Assembly: GCF_001941975.2 (NCBI RefSeq)
Contig: NZ_CP146991.1
Location: 3,097,001-3,161,000 of the forward strand
Length of the DNA: 64,000 nucleotides
From: Sporomusa sphaeroides DSM 2875
Lineage (GTDB): Bacteria; Bacillota; Negativicutes; Sporomusales; Sporomusaceae
Reading direction: 5' to 3'
A model generated the notes under the pieces. The model saw only the letters and a list, made by a program, of their open reading frames with translations, searched no databases and had not been told where the DNA came from. A program made the position numbers and the translations under genes. Below, piece after piece: positions 17,447 to 27,372 of the stretch; the first letter of the stretch is position 1, and each line of letters begins with the position of its first letter.

Positions 17447-18701
17447 TTATGCGTAGGTTTTAGTAAGCCATTTCTTCCCTTCTACCAGTCTGGCAATAAG
17501 CATGGAACAGACTACATTGCCGGTAGAGTTCAGCAGTGTTGCCGGCGCATCGATAATGGTGCTGATGACCGCAATGATAGGCAGCACTTCCGGTGAAAAC
17601 CCATAAACGCTGATAATCAGCATTTCACCGATCATGCCGCCTCCCGGTATGGCTCCCATTACCGCCCCAACCAGAAACGACACACCCACAATGCCCATCC
17701 AGGTCGAGAAACTGCTCATATCCATCCCGAAAAGGCCAAATAAGAATACAATCTTCAGAACCCCGCCGAACACAGAGCCGTCTTTATGAATGTTAGCGCC
17801 TAACGGAATAACGGTTTCCACCATATCTTTAGGTACGCCAATGGCCTTGGCCGACACCAGGTTAATCGGAATCGAAGCAGCGCTGGAGCAGGTGGCAATG
17901 GCTGTAACCGAGGGGGCTAACGCATTGCGCCAAAAAGCCTTTACCCCTTTCTTGCCTGCTGCAACATAGGCATACAAAGTAAAAAAGCCAAAATAATAGA
18001 TAACCGTCAGCACCAAATAAGTAATAAAGGTCTTCAAATAGCCCTGCAGGATTTGTGTGCCCAGCTCACCCACCACATTAGCAAAATAAGCCCCCAAACC
18101 AATCGGTGCATAATACATAATCAGCTGGACTACCTTCATCATGACCTGGGTCGCTGCCGCCAGAAAAGCAGCCACCGGTTTCGCCGCTTCGCCCACCAGC
18201 GCAGTTGCCAGACCGGTCAGCGCGGCCAGCACAATTAAAGGTAAAATATGAGATTTGGACAGTGCCAGCGGAAAATCCGATACGGTAAAGGTTTGCACCA
18301 GCTGTCCCAAAATGCCGGCCTGGTTTGTTTTAGCCGGGCTGCCCGGCTCAGACTGAACTACATTTTGCAGGGTGGCGTAATTGATTCCCTCGGTCGGGTT
18401 CATCAGTAATGCAACCCCCAGGCCAAACACAGCCGCGATCAACGCCGTAACAAAAAATACCAGAATCGTGCTGCCCATAATTTTGCCCAGCCGGCTCATT
18501 TCTCCCATCGAAGCAATAGCCGATGCAATACTGAAAAACACCATCGGCACAATAATCATAAACAACAGGTTTAGAAACAAATCACCCAACGGCTTAAGAA
18601 CAGCAGCCTCCGGTCCTAAAACCACCCCCACGGCTCCACCGATAAGAACCGAAGCCAGCAAAATGATGGAAAATAAATAATCCTTTAAAACTAATTTCAC
18701 G
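17447..18701 (-). CDS. Dicarboxylate/amino acid:cation symporter (DAACS family)
   Basis: The GTG at 18701 (AGGA 9 bases upstream) is preferred to the far-upstream start and gives 417 residues. It shows the SLC1/GltP-type fold with about eight helices, two hairpins, the Ser-rich ATCSSAASIPINL motif and the DGSVFGGVLKIVF and IPGGGMIGEMLII segments. Members import glutamate, aspartate, C4-dicarboxylates, serine or cystine (TcyP). The substrate cannot be fixed; cystine is possible given the neighbour operon. Confidence 0.88.
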
Positions 18702-18779
18702 CTTACCAATCCTTTCGAAATGCGTCTAACCTTATTTCGCCATAAAGCACCCAAGTCCTTGCCGCCGCTAACCGGAATA

Positions 18780-18990
18780 GCCTTTTTTTAAGCTTCAGGG
18801 CTATTTATATATATTATTCAGCTAGTAGTTCACCAAGCCCAAATTCATAGTGTTCTTATCGCGATATTTTCCGCCCAGCTTCGTTGTCGTCGCCTTACAT
18901 ATGTCCGATATGCGCGGCTCCTCCGCCTTGCTGGACGAAAAATCTCGCGCAATTCATCCTATGTCTTTAGACTTGGTGGACTACGGATGA
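18780..18990. other. Gene-free intergenic stretch with GC-rich block
   Basis: About 290 bp separate the symporter gene from the DUF503 gene. Bases 18857-18960 are much richer in CpG than the flanks (GATTTTTCGTCCAGCAAGG on the minus strand) and no frame longer than about 30 codons starts there. It could be a dispersed intergenic repeat or gene debris; only one copy lies in this window. Confidence 0.35.
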
Positions 18991-18993
18991 AAG

Positions 18994-19275
18994 TTAGACA
19001 TATTCAACCAAAAATTCCACAGTTTCGGCTTCGGCACAATCATCCACTATGTCCCGGATAAAATTAACCTGCCTGTCAAGCAAGGTGCCGCTGCTGCTCA
19101 CCATCGCCACGCCGATCACCGCCCGCTGCCAGCAATCCTGGAACCCGGTTTCGGCAACCGAGGCATTTATCCGTGAACGAATTCGCTGGGTAATACTTTT
19201 AATAATCTGCCGTTTTGCCTTGAGAGAACCCACATCAGGCAAAAACAGTTCGATAGTGCAGATAACAACCTTCAT
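18994..19275 (-). CDS. DUF503 family protein
   Basis: The ATG at 19275 follows GGAGG by 8 bases; 93 residues. MKVVICTIELFLPDVGSLKAKR, then ITQRIRSRINASVAETG and WQRAVIGVAMVSS match the YlxP/DUF503 family, often found near ribosome-maturation genes and of unknown function. Here it ends the ABC/two-component operon region instead. Compact alpha/beta fold; no signal peptide. Confidence 0.85.
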   Translation of the reverse strand: MKVVICTIELFLPDVGSLKAKRQIIKSITQRIRSRINASVAETGFQDCWQRAVIGVAMVSSSGTLLDRQVNFIRDIVDDCAEAETVEFLVEYV

Positions 19276-19361
19276 AGCATCAGCCTCCGACAACCTGAAT
19301 CCCCACCTTACGCCGCCGCGGCCCGTCAAATTCGCAAAAATAGAGCCTTGCCAGGTACCTG

Positions 19362-20156
19362 TTACTTGTCTTGCGGTGTCTGTACCATGGCTTCCCGGAA
19401 CTTGCCGGGGGAACAGCCGATATATTTTTTAAAGACCAGGATGAAATATTTATAATCATGGAAACCCACATGTTCACCGATTTCATACACCTTCCATTTG
19501 TCTTGCTTCAGCAATTCCACTGCTTGCAGGACACGGTAGCGGTTTAAAAAATCATTAAAGGTATAGTTTGTTTCCTTTTTGAACTTTGTATGTAAATAGG
19601 TGCTGGAAATACCGTATTTTTCACTAAGGTCATTAATGGATATTTTCTGGCGATAGCAGGTCCTAATGTATTCCACCATCTTGGCGGTATATTTGCTTTT
19701 AGCTGTCTCCAGACTGTGGGAATCTATGATTTTATCAGTAGATATATGCTCCAGCGCCTCCATATATTGCCGCACTTTTCTATTGGCTTCAATTTTGTGG
19801 GTCAGCTTCTCCAATGTTTGGTAAAGGTGGTCAAAATCAACCGGTTTGAGCAGATATTCGGTGACATGGAGGCTAATGGCCTTTTTCGCATATTCAAATT
19901 CACCATAACCGGAGATAATGATGGCCTCATATTCGTACTGGCCGATGCTTTCCTCCAGCATTTTCAGGCCATCCTTACAGGGCATTTTTACGTCGGTGAT
20001 GACAATGTCCGGGCGGATTTCCCTGATCTTCTCCAGCCCTTCCTCGCCATCGGCGGCCTCACCGGCAACAACGCAATTTACCTTCAGCCAGTCCACCATA
20101 AAGATAAGCCCTTTGCGGATGATGTCCTCATCTTCTACAACCAAGACCTTATACAT
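19362..20156 (-). CDS. YesN-type response regulator with AraC DNA-binding domain
   Basis: The true start is the ATG at 20156, overlapping the kinase stop by 8 bases; 264 residues. Receiver domain: VLVVEDEDIIRKG, phospho-acceptor Asp in DIVITDVKMPCKDG, Lys in YLLKPVDF. The C-terminal AraC/XylS helix-turn-helix pair reads ISINDLSEKYGISSTYLHTKF and VYEIGEHVGFHDYKYFILVFKKY. It should respond to the kinase upstream and probably activates the adjacent ABC importer. Confidence 0.93.
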   Translation of the reverse strand: MYKVLVVEDEDIIRKGLIFMVDWLKVNCVVAGEAADGEEGLEKIREIRPDIVITDVKMPCKDGLKMLEESIGQYEYEAIIISGYGEFEYAKKAISLHVTEYLLKPVDFDHLYQTLEKLTHKIEANRKVRQYMEALEHISTDKIIDSHSLETAKSKYTAKMVEYIRTCYRQKISINDLSEKYGISSTYLHTKFKKETNYTFNDFLNRYRVLQAVELLKQDKWKVYEIGEHVGFHDYKYFILVFKKYIGCSPGKFREAMVQTPQDK

Positions 20157-21855
20157 CGTCATCCTCCAATATAACCGGTACCTTGAGCAGTACCCGCATA
20201 CCCTCCCCAGAAACCGACTCAATGGTAAGCCCGTATTCCTGGCCATACAGCAGCTGTGCCACCCGGTGAACATTATACAGGCCGATGCGTTTGGGCATTG
20301 CGTTTTCATCCTCCAGCACCGCCTGCAGCGCAGCCAGGCGGGCCGCATCCAGACCCGGACCATCATCCTCAACACAAAGCACCAGCTGCTTAGCCTGCCT
20401 GCGGCCGGTAATGCGGATAGTTATCTTTTTGGAATTCTCCAGCCCATGGATGATGCTATTTTCCACAATCGGCTGAATGAGCAGCTTCGGCACCTTGTAC
20501 GGCAGGATGGCTTGCTCAATGTCAATACTATACTCCAGCCGCTGGTTATACCGCATTTTTTGCAGTGACAGATAGTCCTGCACATAGCTGATATCGGTCT
20601 GCAGCGACACATGCGTACTGCCGTAATTGATACCGTAGCGCATAAGATTGGCAAAGGCTACCACCATCCTGGCGGCCTGCTCCGGATTGATTAAGATTTC
20701 ATAGCGCAGCGCTTCCATGACATTAAAAGCAAAATGAGGATTGAACTGCCCTTCCAGCTGCTTAACCTCCATAAGGCGCTTGCGTTCCGCCATTTCATTG
20801 TTGCTCTGCAGCAGCTGCTGCACTTTAAGCATCATGCTGTTGAAATTGTCATACAGCATTTGAAACTCGCTAAAGCTCTGGGACTTGATCCGGTAATCGA
20901 TATTGCCTTGCCGGCATTCGTTGACGGCATAAAGCAGCTCGTCAATGGAGCTGAGATGTCTTGCGGTGATTTTATCTGCCAAAAAGCGTATCAGCAGCAG
21001 CAGGAAACAACTGATGCCCAGAAGAAACATGCCGCCAAACTGAATAATTTGCTGCTGCTGGACAACAGAAAGCAGGGTTATGATCCTCATATTGCTTTCC
21101 GGCAGGATATTGGCGGCGACATGATAAGGCTTTTCATCAATAATAAGGGAGGAGGCCTCCCCGGGGTCGTCTTTATATTTGCCAAGCGAATCGATCAGCA
21201 GATTATTGGTGGAAAAAATGACATTATTAAAGGCATCGGTTATGACAATAATATCGGCTTCCCGGTTACGCATCACAACCCCCAGGCTGTCTTCCTGCAG
21301 ACTGAAGACCAGATAGCCCACCGTCCTGCCACCATCCTGTACGGCCCGGATAAAGGTTAAATCCGACTTCTGACCATAGTCAAAAGGGATGTGAATCACA
21401 CCGCTGTAAGTCATATCCGGAGCACCGGCTAAACGGGTTAACGCTTCCTGTACGGTTCTGTTGGCTAAAAACAGCAGTTGATTGGTTTTATAGAGATTGG
21501 TGGAGATAATCTCCCTGTCCTGATTGAGCAGGACAAAATTGGCTTTAAGCTGCTGTGAGAGCGAAAACTCATATAATTGTTGGTTAACTTCCCGCAAATC
21601 AGCTTGCGCGGCAAGAGCCTTTTTCACTTCCTCATTTTCCGCAAAAGCTTTGATGCCCTGTTGATATCCAGTCCACTGACCGGCAACAAAAGCGCTTACC
21701 GCCTGATTGCAGTCGGTGTTGGCCTTCACGACAAACAGCCGGTAATTCAGCAGCATGAAGGCCAGAAAGACAATAAACATCAGACAGATCAAAGCTATTA
21801 TGTACCGGACAAATACGCGCTTCATATAGTCCTTAAAGGATACGGCTTTTCCCAT
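20149..21855 (-). CDS. YesM-type sensor histidine kinase
   Basis: This 568-residue kinase has two membrane helices (IIALICLMFIVFLAFMLLNYRL near residue 15 and a second near 270) that flank a large extracytoplasmic sensor. A HAMP-like linker follows, then the His_kinase domain with LEGQFNPHFAFNVMEALRYE (phospho-His in NPHF) and ATPase motifs IVENSIIHGLE and DDGPGL. This is the LytS/YesM class paired with YesN regulators. It follows the ABC permease gene by 112 bp and likely senses the transported ligand. Confidence 0.93.
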   Translation of the reverse strand: MGKAVSFKDYMKRVFVRYIIALICLMFIVFLAFMLLNYRLFVVKANTDCNQAVSAFVAGQWTGYQQGIKAFAENEEVKKALAAQADLREVNQQLYEFSLSQQLKANFVLLNQDREIISTNLYKTNQLLFLANRTVQEALTRLAGAPDMTYSGVIHIPFDYGQKSDLTFIRAVQDGGRTVGYLVFSLQEDSLGVVMRNREADIIVITDAFNNVIFSTNNLLIDSLGKYKDDPGEASSLIIDEKPYHVAANILPESNMRIITLLSVVQQQQIIQFGGMFLLGISCFLLLLIRFLADKITARHLSSIDELLYAVNECRQGNIDYRIKSQSFSEFQMLYDNFNSMMLKVQQLLQSNNEMAERKRLMEVKQLEGQFNPHFAFNVMEALRYEILINPEQAARMVVAFANLMRYGINYGSTHVSLQTDISYVQDYLSLQKMRYNQRLEYSIDIEQAILPYKVPKLLIQPIVENSIIHGLENSKKITIRITGRRQAKQLVLCVEDDGPGLDAARLAALQAVLEDENAMPKRIGLYNVHRVAQLLYGQEYGLTIESVSGEGMRVLLKVPVILEDDDV

Positions 21856-21967
21856 GTTTTCACCATTTCTTTTGCCGCCGGTAGTGCCGGGCAGCGAGTA
21901 TTGCTACTGTTATATTATAAAACAGGGCCTCCAATAAGGAAACCCTGTTTCGCCGATGACTAACCGG

Positions 21968-23632
21968 TTACATGCTGATGTCCCGTTTGCCGGTAAGTCT
22001 GTAGAATATAAGCAAGGAAAGGATCGAGGTAATGGTAAGTACTGTGGAATAGGCCGAGGCATTGCCGTAGTTGCCGCGGATAACCTCGGTATAGATGGAA
22101 ATAGTAAGCGTCTGGGTGCTGTTGGTGTAGAGAATAATGGAAGAGCTCAGCTCGCTGATAATTGTTACCCAGCTCATAATCGCACCGGCAAGTACGCCGG
22201 GCATCATCATCGGCACCGTCACCTTGGTAAAGGTTTTCATTTCCGAAGCACCCAGGGAAATGGCGGCCTCTTCCACACTGGGGCTGATCTGCCCGATGAC
22301 GGCAGTGCCTGACCGTACCGTATACGGCAGGCGGCGAATGGTAAAGGCAATGATCATAATCAGGGCCGTGCCGCTCAGCAGAATGGGCGGATTATTAAAA
22401 GCAAACAGGAAGGAAATCCCCAGCACCGAGCCAGGTATGATATACGGGAACATTGTAATGGTGTCCAGGGTGCTGTTCAGTACATTGCGTTTGCGCACCG
22501 TAAGATAGGAAATCAGAATGCCCAGCACGACAATGATGCTGATACTGATAACGCCAAGCATATAGGTGTTCCAAATGACTTCATTATCTTTGGCAAACAG
22601 CGTCGCCTCATAGCTTTGCAGGCCAAAACCGCCGGTAAAGACCTGCCCGCCGTTGCTCTTTAAGAACGAAGTATAAATAACCACTGCCTGCGGCAAAATG
22701 GCCAGGCCCACTACCAGATAGACAAAGGCATGGGACAGCATATTTTTCAAGCCGGCAGCCTGCTCGGCTGCCATCGGCTTGAGCGCAGTCATGGAATAGG
22801 TACTGCGGTTGGCCAAAAACCGCTGGGCAAAGAACATCAGGATGGTCAGCGTAATGATAATGACACAGAGGGCTGCGGCAAAACCGTCGTCGCCGCCGAC
22901 TTCGCTCATAAACTGCGTATAAATCAGCACCGGCATGGTTTTAAAGCCTTCGCCAATCAGCATCGGTGTCCCAAAATCAGCAAAAACCCGCATGAAAACA
23001 AGCAGGGAGCTGGCAAGTAAAGTGGGCATAATCAGCGGGACAATAATCCGCATGATGCGTTCAACCCTGCCGCAGCCCAGACTCTCGGCAGCCTCGTTAA
23101 GCGAATTGTCCATGCCCTTCAGCGCGCCGGAGACATACATGTACACCAGCGGAAAGGATTGCAGGGTAAAGACCAGCACAATGCCGGCAAAGCCGTAAAT
23201 ACCGTCAAAGGTGATGCCAAAAAGCTCATTGATGAAATTGGTCACCATGCCATTGCGGCCAAGCAGTTGAATCCAGGCATACGCCCCAATGAACGGCGGC
23301 GACAGATAGGAAATGACAATCAGAATATCCAGCCAGCTGCTGCCCCTGATTTTCACACTGCGCATCACGTACGCCATCGGCAGTCCGATCAGCGCGGCCA
23401 GCAGCGTGGAGCAGACAGTCACCTGAAAGCTGTTTACCAGTGTACTCCAGTAGAATTTCTTGGTAAAAAACTTCAATAAATAATCCAGGGTAAAGCTGCC
23501 GGAATGCGGGTCAACCACACTTTTGTACAGCACTAAGGCGAGGGGATAGATAATAAAAACCGAGAATATCGCCAGAATGATCAGGCTAAAGGAAGTCCAC
23601 ATGGAAAAGCGCTTTTCACCGGAGTATCTCAT
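21968..23632 (-). CDS. Fe(III)-type ABC transporter permease, two fused permease units
   Basis: This 554-residue protein has about twelve membrane helices and two binding-protein-dependent permease domains in tandem. EAA loops are SLNEAAESLGCGRVERIMRIIVP in the first half and SVEEAAISLGASEMKTFTKVTVP in the second. Fused permeases of this kind serve iron(III), thiamine or phosphonate importers (FbpB, ThiP, PhnU-like). It overlaps the ATPase gene by 4 bases. Confidence 0.9.
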   Translation of the reverse strand: MRYSGEKRFSMWTSFSLIILAIFSVFIIYPLALVLYKSVVDPHSGSFTLDYLLKFFTKKFYWSTLVNSFQVTVCSTLLAALIGLPMAYVMRSVKIRGSSWLDILIVISYLSPPFIGAYAWIQLLGRNGMVTNFINELFGITFDGIYGFAGIVLVFTLQSFPLVYMYVSGALKGMDNSLNEAAESLGCGRVERIMRIIVPLIMPTLLASSLLVFMRVFADFGTPMLIGEGFKTMPVLIYTQFMSEVGGDDGFAAALCVIIITLTILMFFAQRFLANRSTYSMTALKPMAAEQAAGLKNMLSHAFVYLVVGLAILPQAVVIYTSFLKSNGGQVFTGGFGLQSYEATLFAKDNEVIWNTYMLGVISISIIVVLGILISYLTVRKRNVLNSTLDTITMFPYIIPGSVLGISFLFAFNNPPILLSGTALIMIIAFTIRRLPYTVRSGTAVIGQISPSVEEAAISLGASEMKTFTKVTVPMMMPGVLAGAIMSWVTIISELSSSIILYTNSTQTLTISIYTEVIRGNYGNASAYSTVLTITSILSLLIFYRLTGKRDISM

Positions 23633-24729
23633 TTGCTTTCACCCTTAATCAACGTGTTTTTGCTTTCATGATGAAATACATTGATCTTGTGCGGCTTTAC
23701 CGTCAGATAAACCGGCGTGCCGTCGGCAATGGTTTCCTGTCCGTCCTGAATGACTTCGAATTCCTGTCCGTTTTGCAGGGTGACAAAATAATGGGTATTC
23801 AGGCCCAGGAATACGCTGCTTTTAACCAATGCCGGCAAGCCTTCGCCGGTGGTGTTAAGCTGAAATTCCTCCGGCCGCACCGAAACCAGCACGGCTTGCC
23901 CGTCGGCTGCCGTTTCGTCAATATTATCCATGCTTACCCGGTAACCGTTGGCAAAATCAACAAAGGTCCCGCCGTCGCCGTGGCGGACAAGCCTGGCCTC
24001 AAGAATATTGGAAAGACCGATAAAGGAAGAAACAAAGGTATTGGCCGGGCGTTGATAGATATTTCGCGGACTGTCAATTTGCTGGATGATACCGTTATAC
24101 ATGACCGCGATTCTGTCGGAAATGGCGAGAGCCTCCTCCTGATCGTGGGTGACATACACGGTGGTGGTATTGATCTGCCGCTGAATGCTCTTGATGGCAT
24201 TGCGCATTTCCACCCGCAGCTTGGCATCCAGATTGGATAGCGGCTCATCCATCAATAAAACCTCCGGATGGATGACAATAGCCCTGGCCAAAGCCACACG
24301 CTGCTGCTGTCCGCCGGAAAGCTGCGCCGGCATGCGGTCTTTCAGGTGATCGATCTTAACAATTTTTAAAATCCCGTCAACCTGCTGTTCAATATCCTTT
24401 TCGGGAATACGCCGCATTTTCAGGCCAAAAGCTACATTATCCTTTACCGACATATGCGGGAAGATGGCATAGTTCTGGAAAACCATCCCCATATTGCGTT
24501 TGTCGGGAGAGATATCATTGACAATACGGCCGCCGACCTTAATCAGGCCGCCCTCTATCGAATTAAAGCCAATAATCATCCGTAATAATGTAGTCTTGCC
24601 ACAGCCCGAAGGTCCTAACAGCGTGAAAAACTCTCCCGGTGCTATCTGCAAGGACAGCCCTTTAATAATGGTATCGTTGCCATATTTTTTTACTACATTT
24701 TCAATATCGATTGAAACGCTCAACGCCAA
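23629..24729 (-). CDS. Fe(III)/PotA-type ABC transporter ATPase
   Basis: This 366-residue ATPase has Walker A GPSGCGKTT, Q-loop VFQNYAIFPHM, signature [19 protein letters not shown], Walker B LLMDEPLSNLD and a switch His VTHDQEEA. A C-terminal TOBE domain of about 120 residues (VSVRPEEFQL...) is typical of FbpC/PotA-class subunits. It is downstream of a binding-protein gene and an intercistronic hairpin. Confidence 0.92.
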   Translation of the reverse strand: MALSVSIDIENVVKKYGNDTIIKGLSLQIAPGEFFTLLGPSGCGKTTLLRMIIGFNSIEGGLIKVGGRIVNDISPDKRNMGMVFQNYAIFPHMSVKDNVAFGLKMRRIPEKDIEQQVDGILKIVKIDHLKDRMPAQLSGGQQQRVALARAIVIHPEVLLMDEPLSNLDAKLRVEMRNAIKSIQRQINTTTVYVTHDQEEALAISDRIAVMYNGIIQQIDSPRNIYQRPANTFVSSFIGLSNILEARLVRHGDGGTFVDFANGYRVSMDNIDETAADGQAVLVSVRPEEFQLNTTGEGLPALVKSSVFLGLNTHYFVTLQNGQEFEVIQDGQETIADGTPVYLTVKPHKINVFHHESKNTLIKGESK

Positions 24730-24760
24730 TCCCTCCGGCTTAAAAGAATTTTACAACAGG

Positions 24761-24806
24761 GGAAAAAAGGGCCATTGCGCCTCAGACTTTAGCCGCAATG
24801 GCCCTT
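24761..24806 (-). terminator. Intercistronic terminator-like hairpin between binding protein and ATPase genes
   Basis: CGCAATGGCCCTT and AAGGGCCATTGCG (24767-24806) form a perfect 13-bp stem followed by TTTTTTCC on the minus strand. It lies 40 bp after the binding-protein stop and probably gives partial termination so that the binding protein is made in excess. Confidence 0.8.
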
Positions 24807-24845
24807 CGTGTCAGCTTCTGTACTCTATCACGACTAAGAAGGCAG

Positions 24846-25907
24846 TTACTTTATAGTTTTTTCCAGATGTTTTGTCCATTTAGCGCTAATGGCGTTTTTG
24901 TTATTGGCAACCCAGCCTTCGTCATAATTGCTAAACAGTTTAATTGAATCCATCGGGGTCATGTATTTGGCAAGCTCCACATTCTTTCTCAGCGGACGGA
25001 CAGTCAGTTCTTTACCGGCCTGTTCCTGGACTTTTTGTGAAAGCATATAGTCGACAAACTTCTTGGCATTTTCAGGATGCTTGCAGCCCTTGATAATTTG
25101 CACCGATTCGCCGGGGAAAATAGCCCCTTCTGTCGGGAATACCACCTTAACCGGGGCGCCGTTTTTAACATAATTGGCCGCCGGGTCTTCCCAGGTCAGC
25201 CCTACAGTATATTCGCCGTCGGCAACACCTTTATGCACGCCGCCGGAGCTGTTAAGAATCTTGCCGTTAAGGTTGGCAATGAATTTATCCACAAAAGCCC
25301 AGGCCTCATCTGACATGGGGTCGCCATTTTTGCCCTTGGCATACAGCATGGCCATCAGTGATTGGAAGGCCGAACTTGAGTTGGCAGGATCACCAAAAGC
25401 GATTTTTCCCTTCAGTTCAGGGTTGAGCAGGTCGTCAAAGCTTTCCAGCTTGACATTGCCTGCTAAATTGGTATTAACGATAAACACGGTAGGGTCGGCA
25501 AAAGCCGCTGAAAAATAACCAGTTTTGTTCTTAAACGCATCCATCATGTTGGCATCTTCCGCAGACACATACTGCATAAACAAATCTTTTTGCGATTCCA
25601 GCATGGTTTGGTCGGCTGCCCATAAAATATCGCCCTGCGGATTATTTTTTTCCGAGGCAACACGTTTTACCAAAGGACCGGTACCGGCTACAATCACCTG
25701 AACCTTAATGCCGGTATCTTTTTCAAAGTTTGGAATCACCAGATTGTTTAAGCTTTCGCTGCGGGCAGTATAAACGGTCAATACCTTTTCTTCCTGCGTG
25801 GCAGCCGCCTTGGATTTGTCCGCGGTATTTGAGCCGCAGCCAGCCAAAACTGAACCCAGCAAAGACATCGCGAGCACCACGGCTAATGCCTTTTTGAAAC
25901 CTTTCAT
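24846..25907 (-). CDS. Fe(III)-type solute-binding lipoprotein
   Basis: The ATG at 25907 follows AAGGAGGAG; 353 residues. Lipobox LLGSVLAGCG. The family-1 binding fold shows VLTVYTARSESLNNLVIPNFEKDTGIKV, QGDILWAADQTMLE and VGLTWEDPAANYV. Such proteins bind iron(III), 2-aminoethylphosphonate, phosphoglycerates or hexose phosphates. The FbpA Tyr-Tyr iron motif is not evident to me, so an organic anion is as likely as iron. It heads the operon that ends with the YesM/YesN pair. Confidence 0.88.
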   Translation of the reverse strand: MKGFKKALAVVLAMSLLGSVLAGCGSNTADKSKAAATQEEKVLTVYTARSESLNNLVIPNFEKDTGIKVQVIVAGTGPLVKRVASEKNNPQGDILWAADQTMLESQKDLFMQYVSAEDANMMDAFKNKTGYFSAAFADPTVFIVNTNLAGNVKLESFDDLLNPELKGKIAFGDPANSSSAFQSLMAMLYAKGKNGDPMSDEAWAFVDKFIANLNGKILNSSGGVHKGVADGEYTVGLTWEDPAANYVKNGAPVKVVFPTEGAIFPGESVQIIKGCKHPENAKKFVDYMLSQKVQEQAGKELTVRPLRKNVELAKYMTPMDSIKLFSNYDEGWVANNKNAISAKWTKHLEKTIK

Positions 25908-26035
25908 GCCTTCTCCTCCTTGATTATGTAAAATGGATAACATTCTGATAGTTTAATCATAGCATACTTAAACAGGTTGTCTATCCGACAAAAATTAAGT
26001 AACATCCAAAATTCACAACTGTTTTATATAGTTAG

Positions 26036-26058
26036 AGCCACCCGTAAAACGGGTGGCT
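26036..26058. other. Perfect hairpin in a gene-free gap
   Basis: AGCCACCCGTAAAACGGGTGGCT is a 10-bp perfect stem with a 3-base loop in the 250-bp gap before the binding-protein gene. Neither side has a clear T-run. It could be a weak terminator of the alkyltransferase-like remnant or a leftover transposon end. Confidence 0.45.
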
Positions 26059-26161
26059 TGGTTACGCCCTATAAGGCCTCAAATATATATTTTCGTTTTC
26101 ATCCATCAACAGATACTGTTTCCTGTGCTAAACCAGCCCACTAAAGAATTGATTGGAAAAC

Positions 26162-26397
26162 TTAAAACAACCCCAATTGTTCAGGCTCACCCCATAGATG
26201 GCGAGACATGTCAATTCTCCCGTCTGAAAGAAAGGCGATTCCTTCACCCTCCAACATTGCGCGCTGTTTCTCCTGACCGCCAAAAACATACTCAGGCGCC
26301 AAGGTGCCAGTGCGGTTTATTACCCTGTGGCATGGCAGCGAATGACTGGCAGGCGCTCGGCTCATAGCGTATCCCACTTCCATGCTAACACGATTCC
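26162..26397 (-). pseudogene. Truncated alkyltransferase-like (ATL/MGMT C-terminal) remnant
   Basis: The frame encodes the C-terminal half of a methylguanine transferase-like domain: VGYAMSRAPASHSLPCHRVI, then GGQEKQRAMLEGEGIAF. The usual N-terminal helix-turn-helix (GRVATYGQIA type) is absent, since the reading frame upstream enters the coding end of the DUF1848 gene. The reactive-site motif reads PCHRV, so it is an MGMT rather than ATL (PWHRV) form. A full-length ogt lies 1 kb away. It is probably a non-functional 5'-deleted copy. Confidence 0.7.
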
Positions 26398-27368
26398 TTC
26401 CTTTTCTTTTCCTCGGTCTTTGGAGCGAGATCAATGGTGGTTTGCAATTGCGCCTTGCTTTTCAAAAAAGTTTTCTGCAAACCAGGTTCCAGCTTGTCAG
26501 TTGGTTTCAGATGGCCGATCAGCAACGGTGAATCCGGGTCGTGAAGCAGGTAGTTTTCACGGGGCAGCTGCGCGTTTTTATTGGCGTAACAATATTTGCA
26601 GCCGTTTAAGCAGCTATTCAGCGCACCCATATCCCGGCTTTCGATACAATGGCAGCCTTTGCGGAAGCCCTTGTGCTTGATGTCGCGGAATTGGAGGCCG
26701 TTTGCCTGCCCCAAAATGTCCAGCGTCACGCAGCCGGAAGTCTGAATGCCATAGCGGGCATAGTTTTCTTCCGGGCCGCAGGTCTGCAAAATAAGGCCAT
26801 ATTTTGTGGCGATCCCGCCAAGACCTCGCGCGATTTCGTCCATTTCAGCGGCTGTTATGGTAATCAGTTCAGGCAGGTTGGTTTCGTGTTTCCTGTACAT
26901 CTCCACAAAGCTGAATATGCAGCGGTCAATGCGCCCAGCCAGCTGTTTCGCCATATGTTCAAAGGTTTCCAGATGCCGCGCTACGGTATAACTCTCTGTG
27001 AGCAATACCGGGTCATAGCGCCAGGCGACGCGCTGCGCGCCCACAATATCGGCAAGAGCCAGCAAAGTGTTCATGCTTGTATCTATATCGGGAATACCCG
27101 GTTCAATGTCCTTGCCATAGGCGGTGATGGTGTAATAAAAATAGGTATTGAACCGCTCCGTGATTTCGTGGATACGTTCAAGGACAGGGGCATAATTTTT
27201 GGAGCCAAAGATCAGGCAATCAATCTTGTCCGGCGACAGCTCGTACCGCCTGACCGAATTGGGAAACAGGGAGTTCCGCGACAGGACATAGCCTGCCGCA
27301 AACCGCTTGAACATCCAATCCGAGTAATGGTTAATAATATCTGTTCTGCCGCTGATGTTAAGAATCAT
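26385..27368 (-). CDS. DUF1848 family protein, repair-cluster associated
   Basis: Starting at MILNISGRTDIINHYSDWM (27368) it is 327 residues. It matches DUF1848: SRNSLFPNSVRRYELSPDKID, FYYTITAYGKDIEPGIPD, WRYDPVLLTESYT, and a C-terminal Cys cluster CIESRDMGALNSCLNGCKYC that could hold a metal or Fe-S cluster. The function is unknown; members are often found near DNA alkylation-repair genes, as here with ogt and ada/alkA upstream. The far-upstream start was rejected because it lies inside ogt. The C-terminus is unusually Lys/Glu rich where it meets the alkyltransferase remnant. Confidence 0.85.
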   Translation of the reverse strand: MILNISGRTDIINHYSDWMFKRFAAGYVLSRNSLFPNSVRRYELSPDKIDCLIFGSKNYAPVLERIHEITERFNTYFYYTITAYGKDIEPGIPDIDTSMNTLLALADIVGAQRVAWRYDPVLLTESYTVARHLETFEHMAKQLAGRIDRCIFSFVEMYRKHETNLPELITITAAEMDEIARGLGGIATKYGLILQTCGPEENYARYGIQTSGCVTLDILGQANGLQFRDIKHKGFRKGCHCIESRDMGALNSCLNGCKYCYANKNAQLPRENYLLHDPDSPLLIGHLKPTDKLEPGLQKTFLKSKAQLQTTIDLAPKTEEKKRKESC

Positions 27369-27372
27369 AGTG

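Noticed and set aside
20149..20375. Upstream extension of the response regulator to 20375
   Set aside because: The extra 73 residues lie entirely inside the kinase gene in another frame; the ATG at 20156 gives the complete receiver domain.
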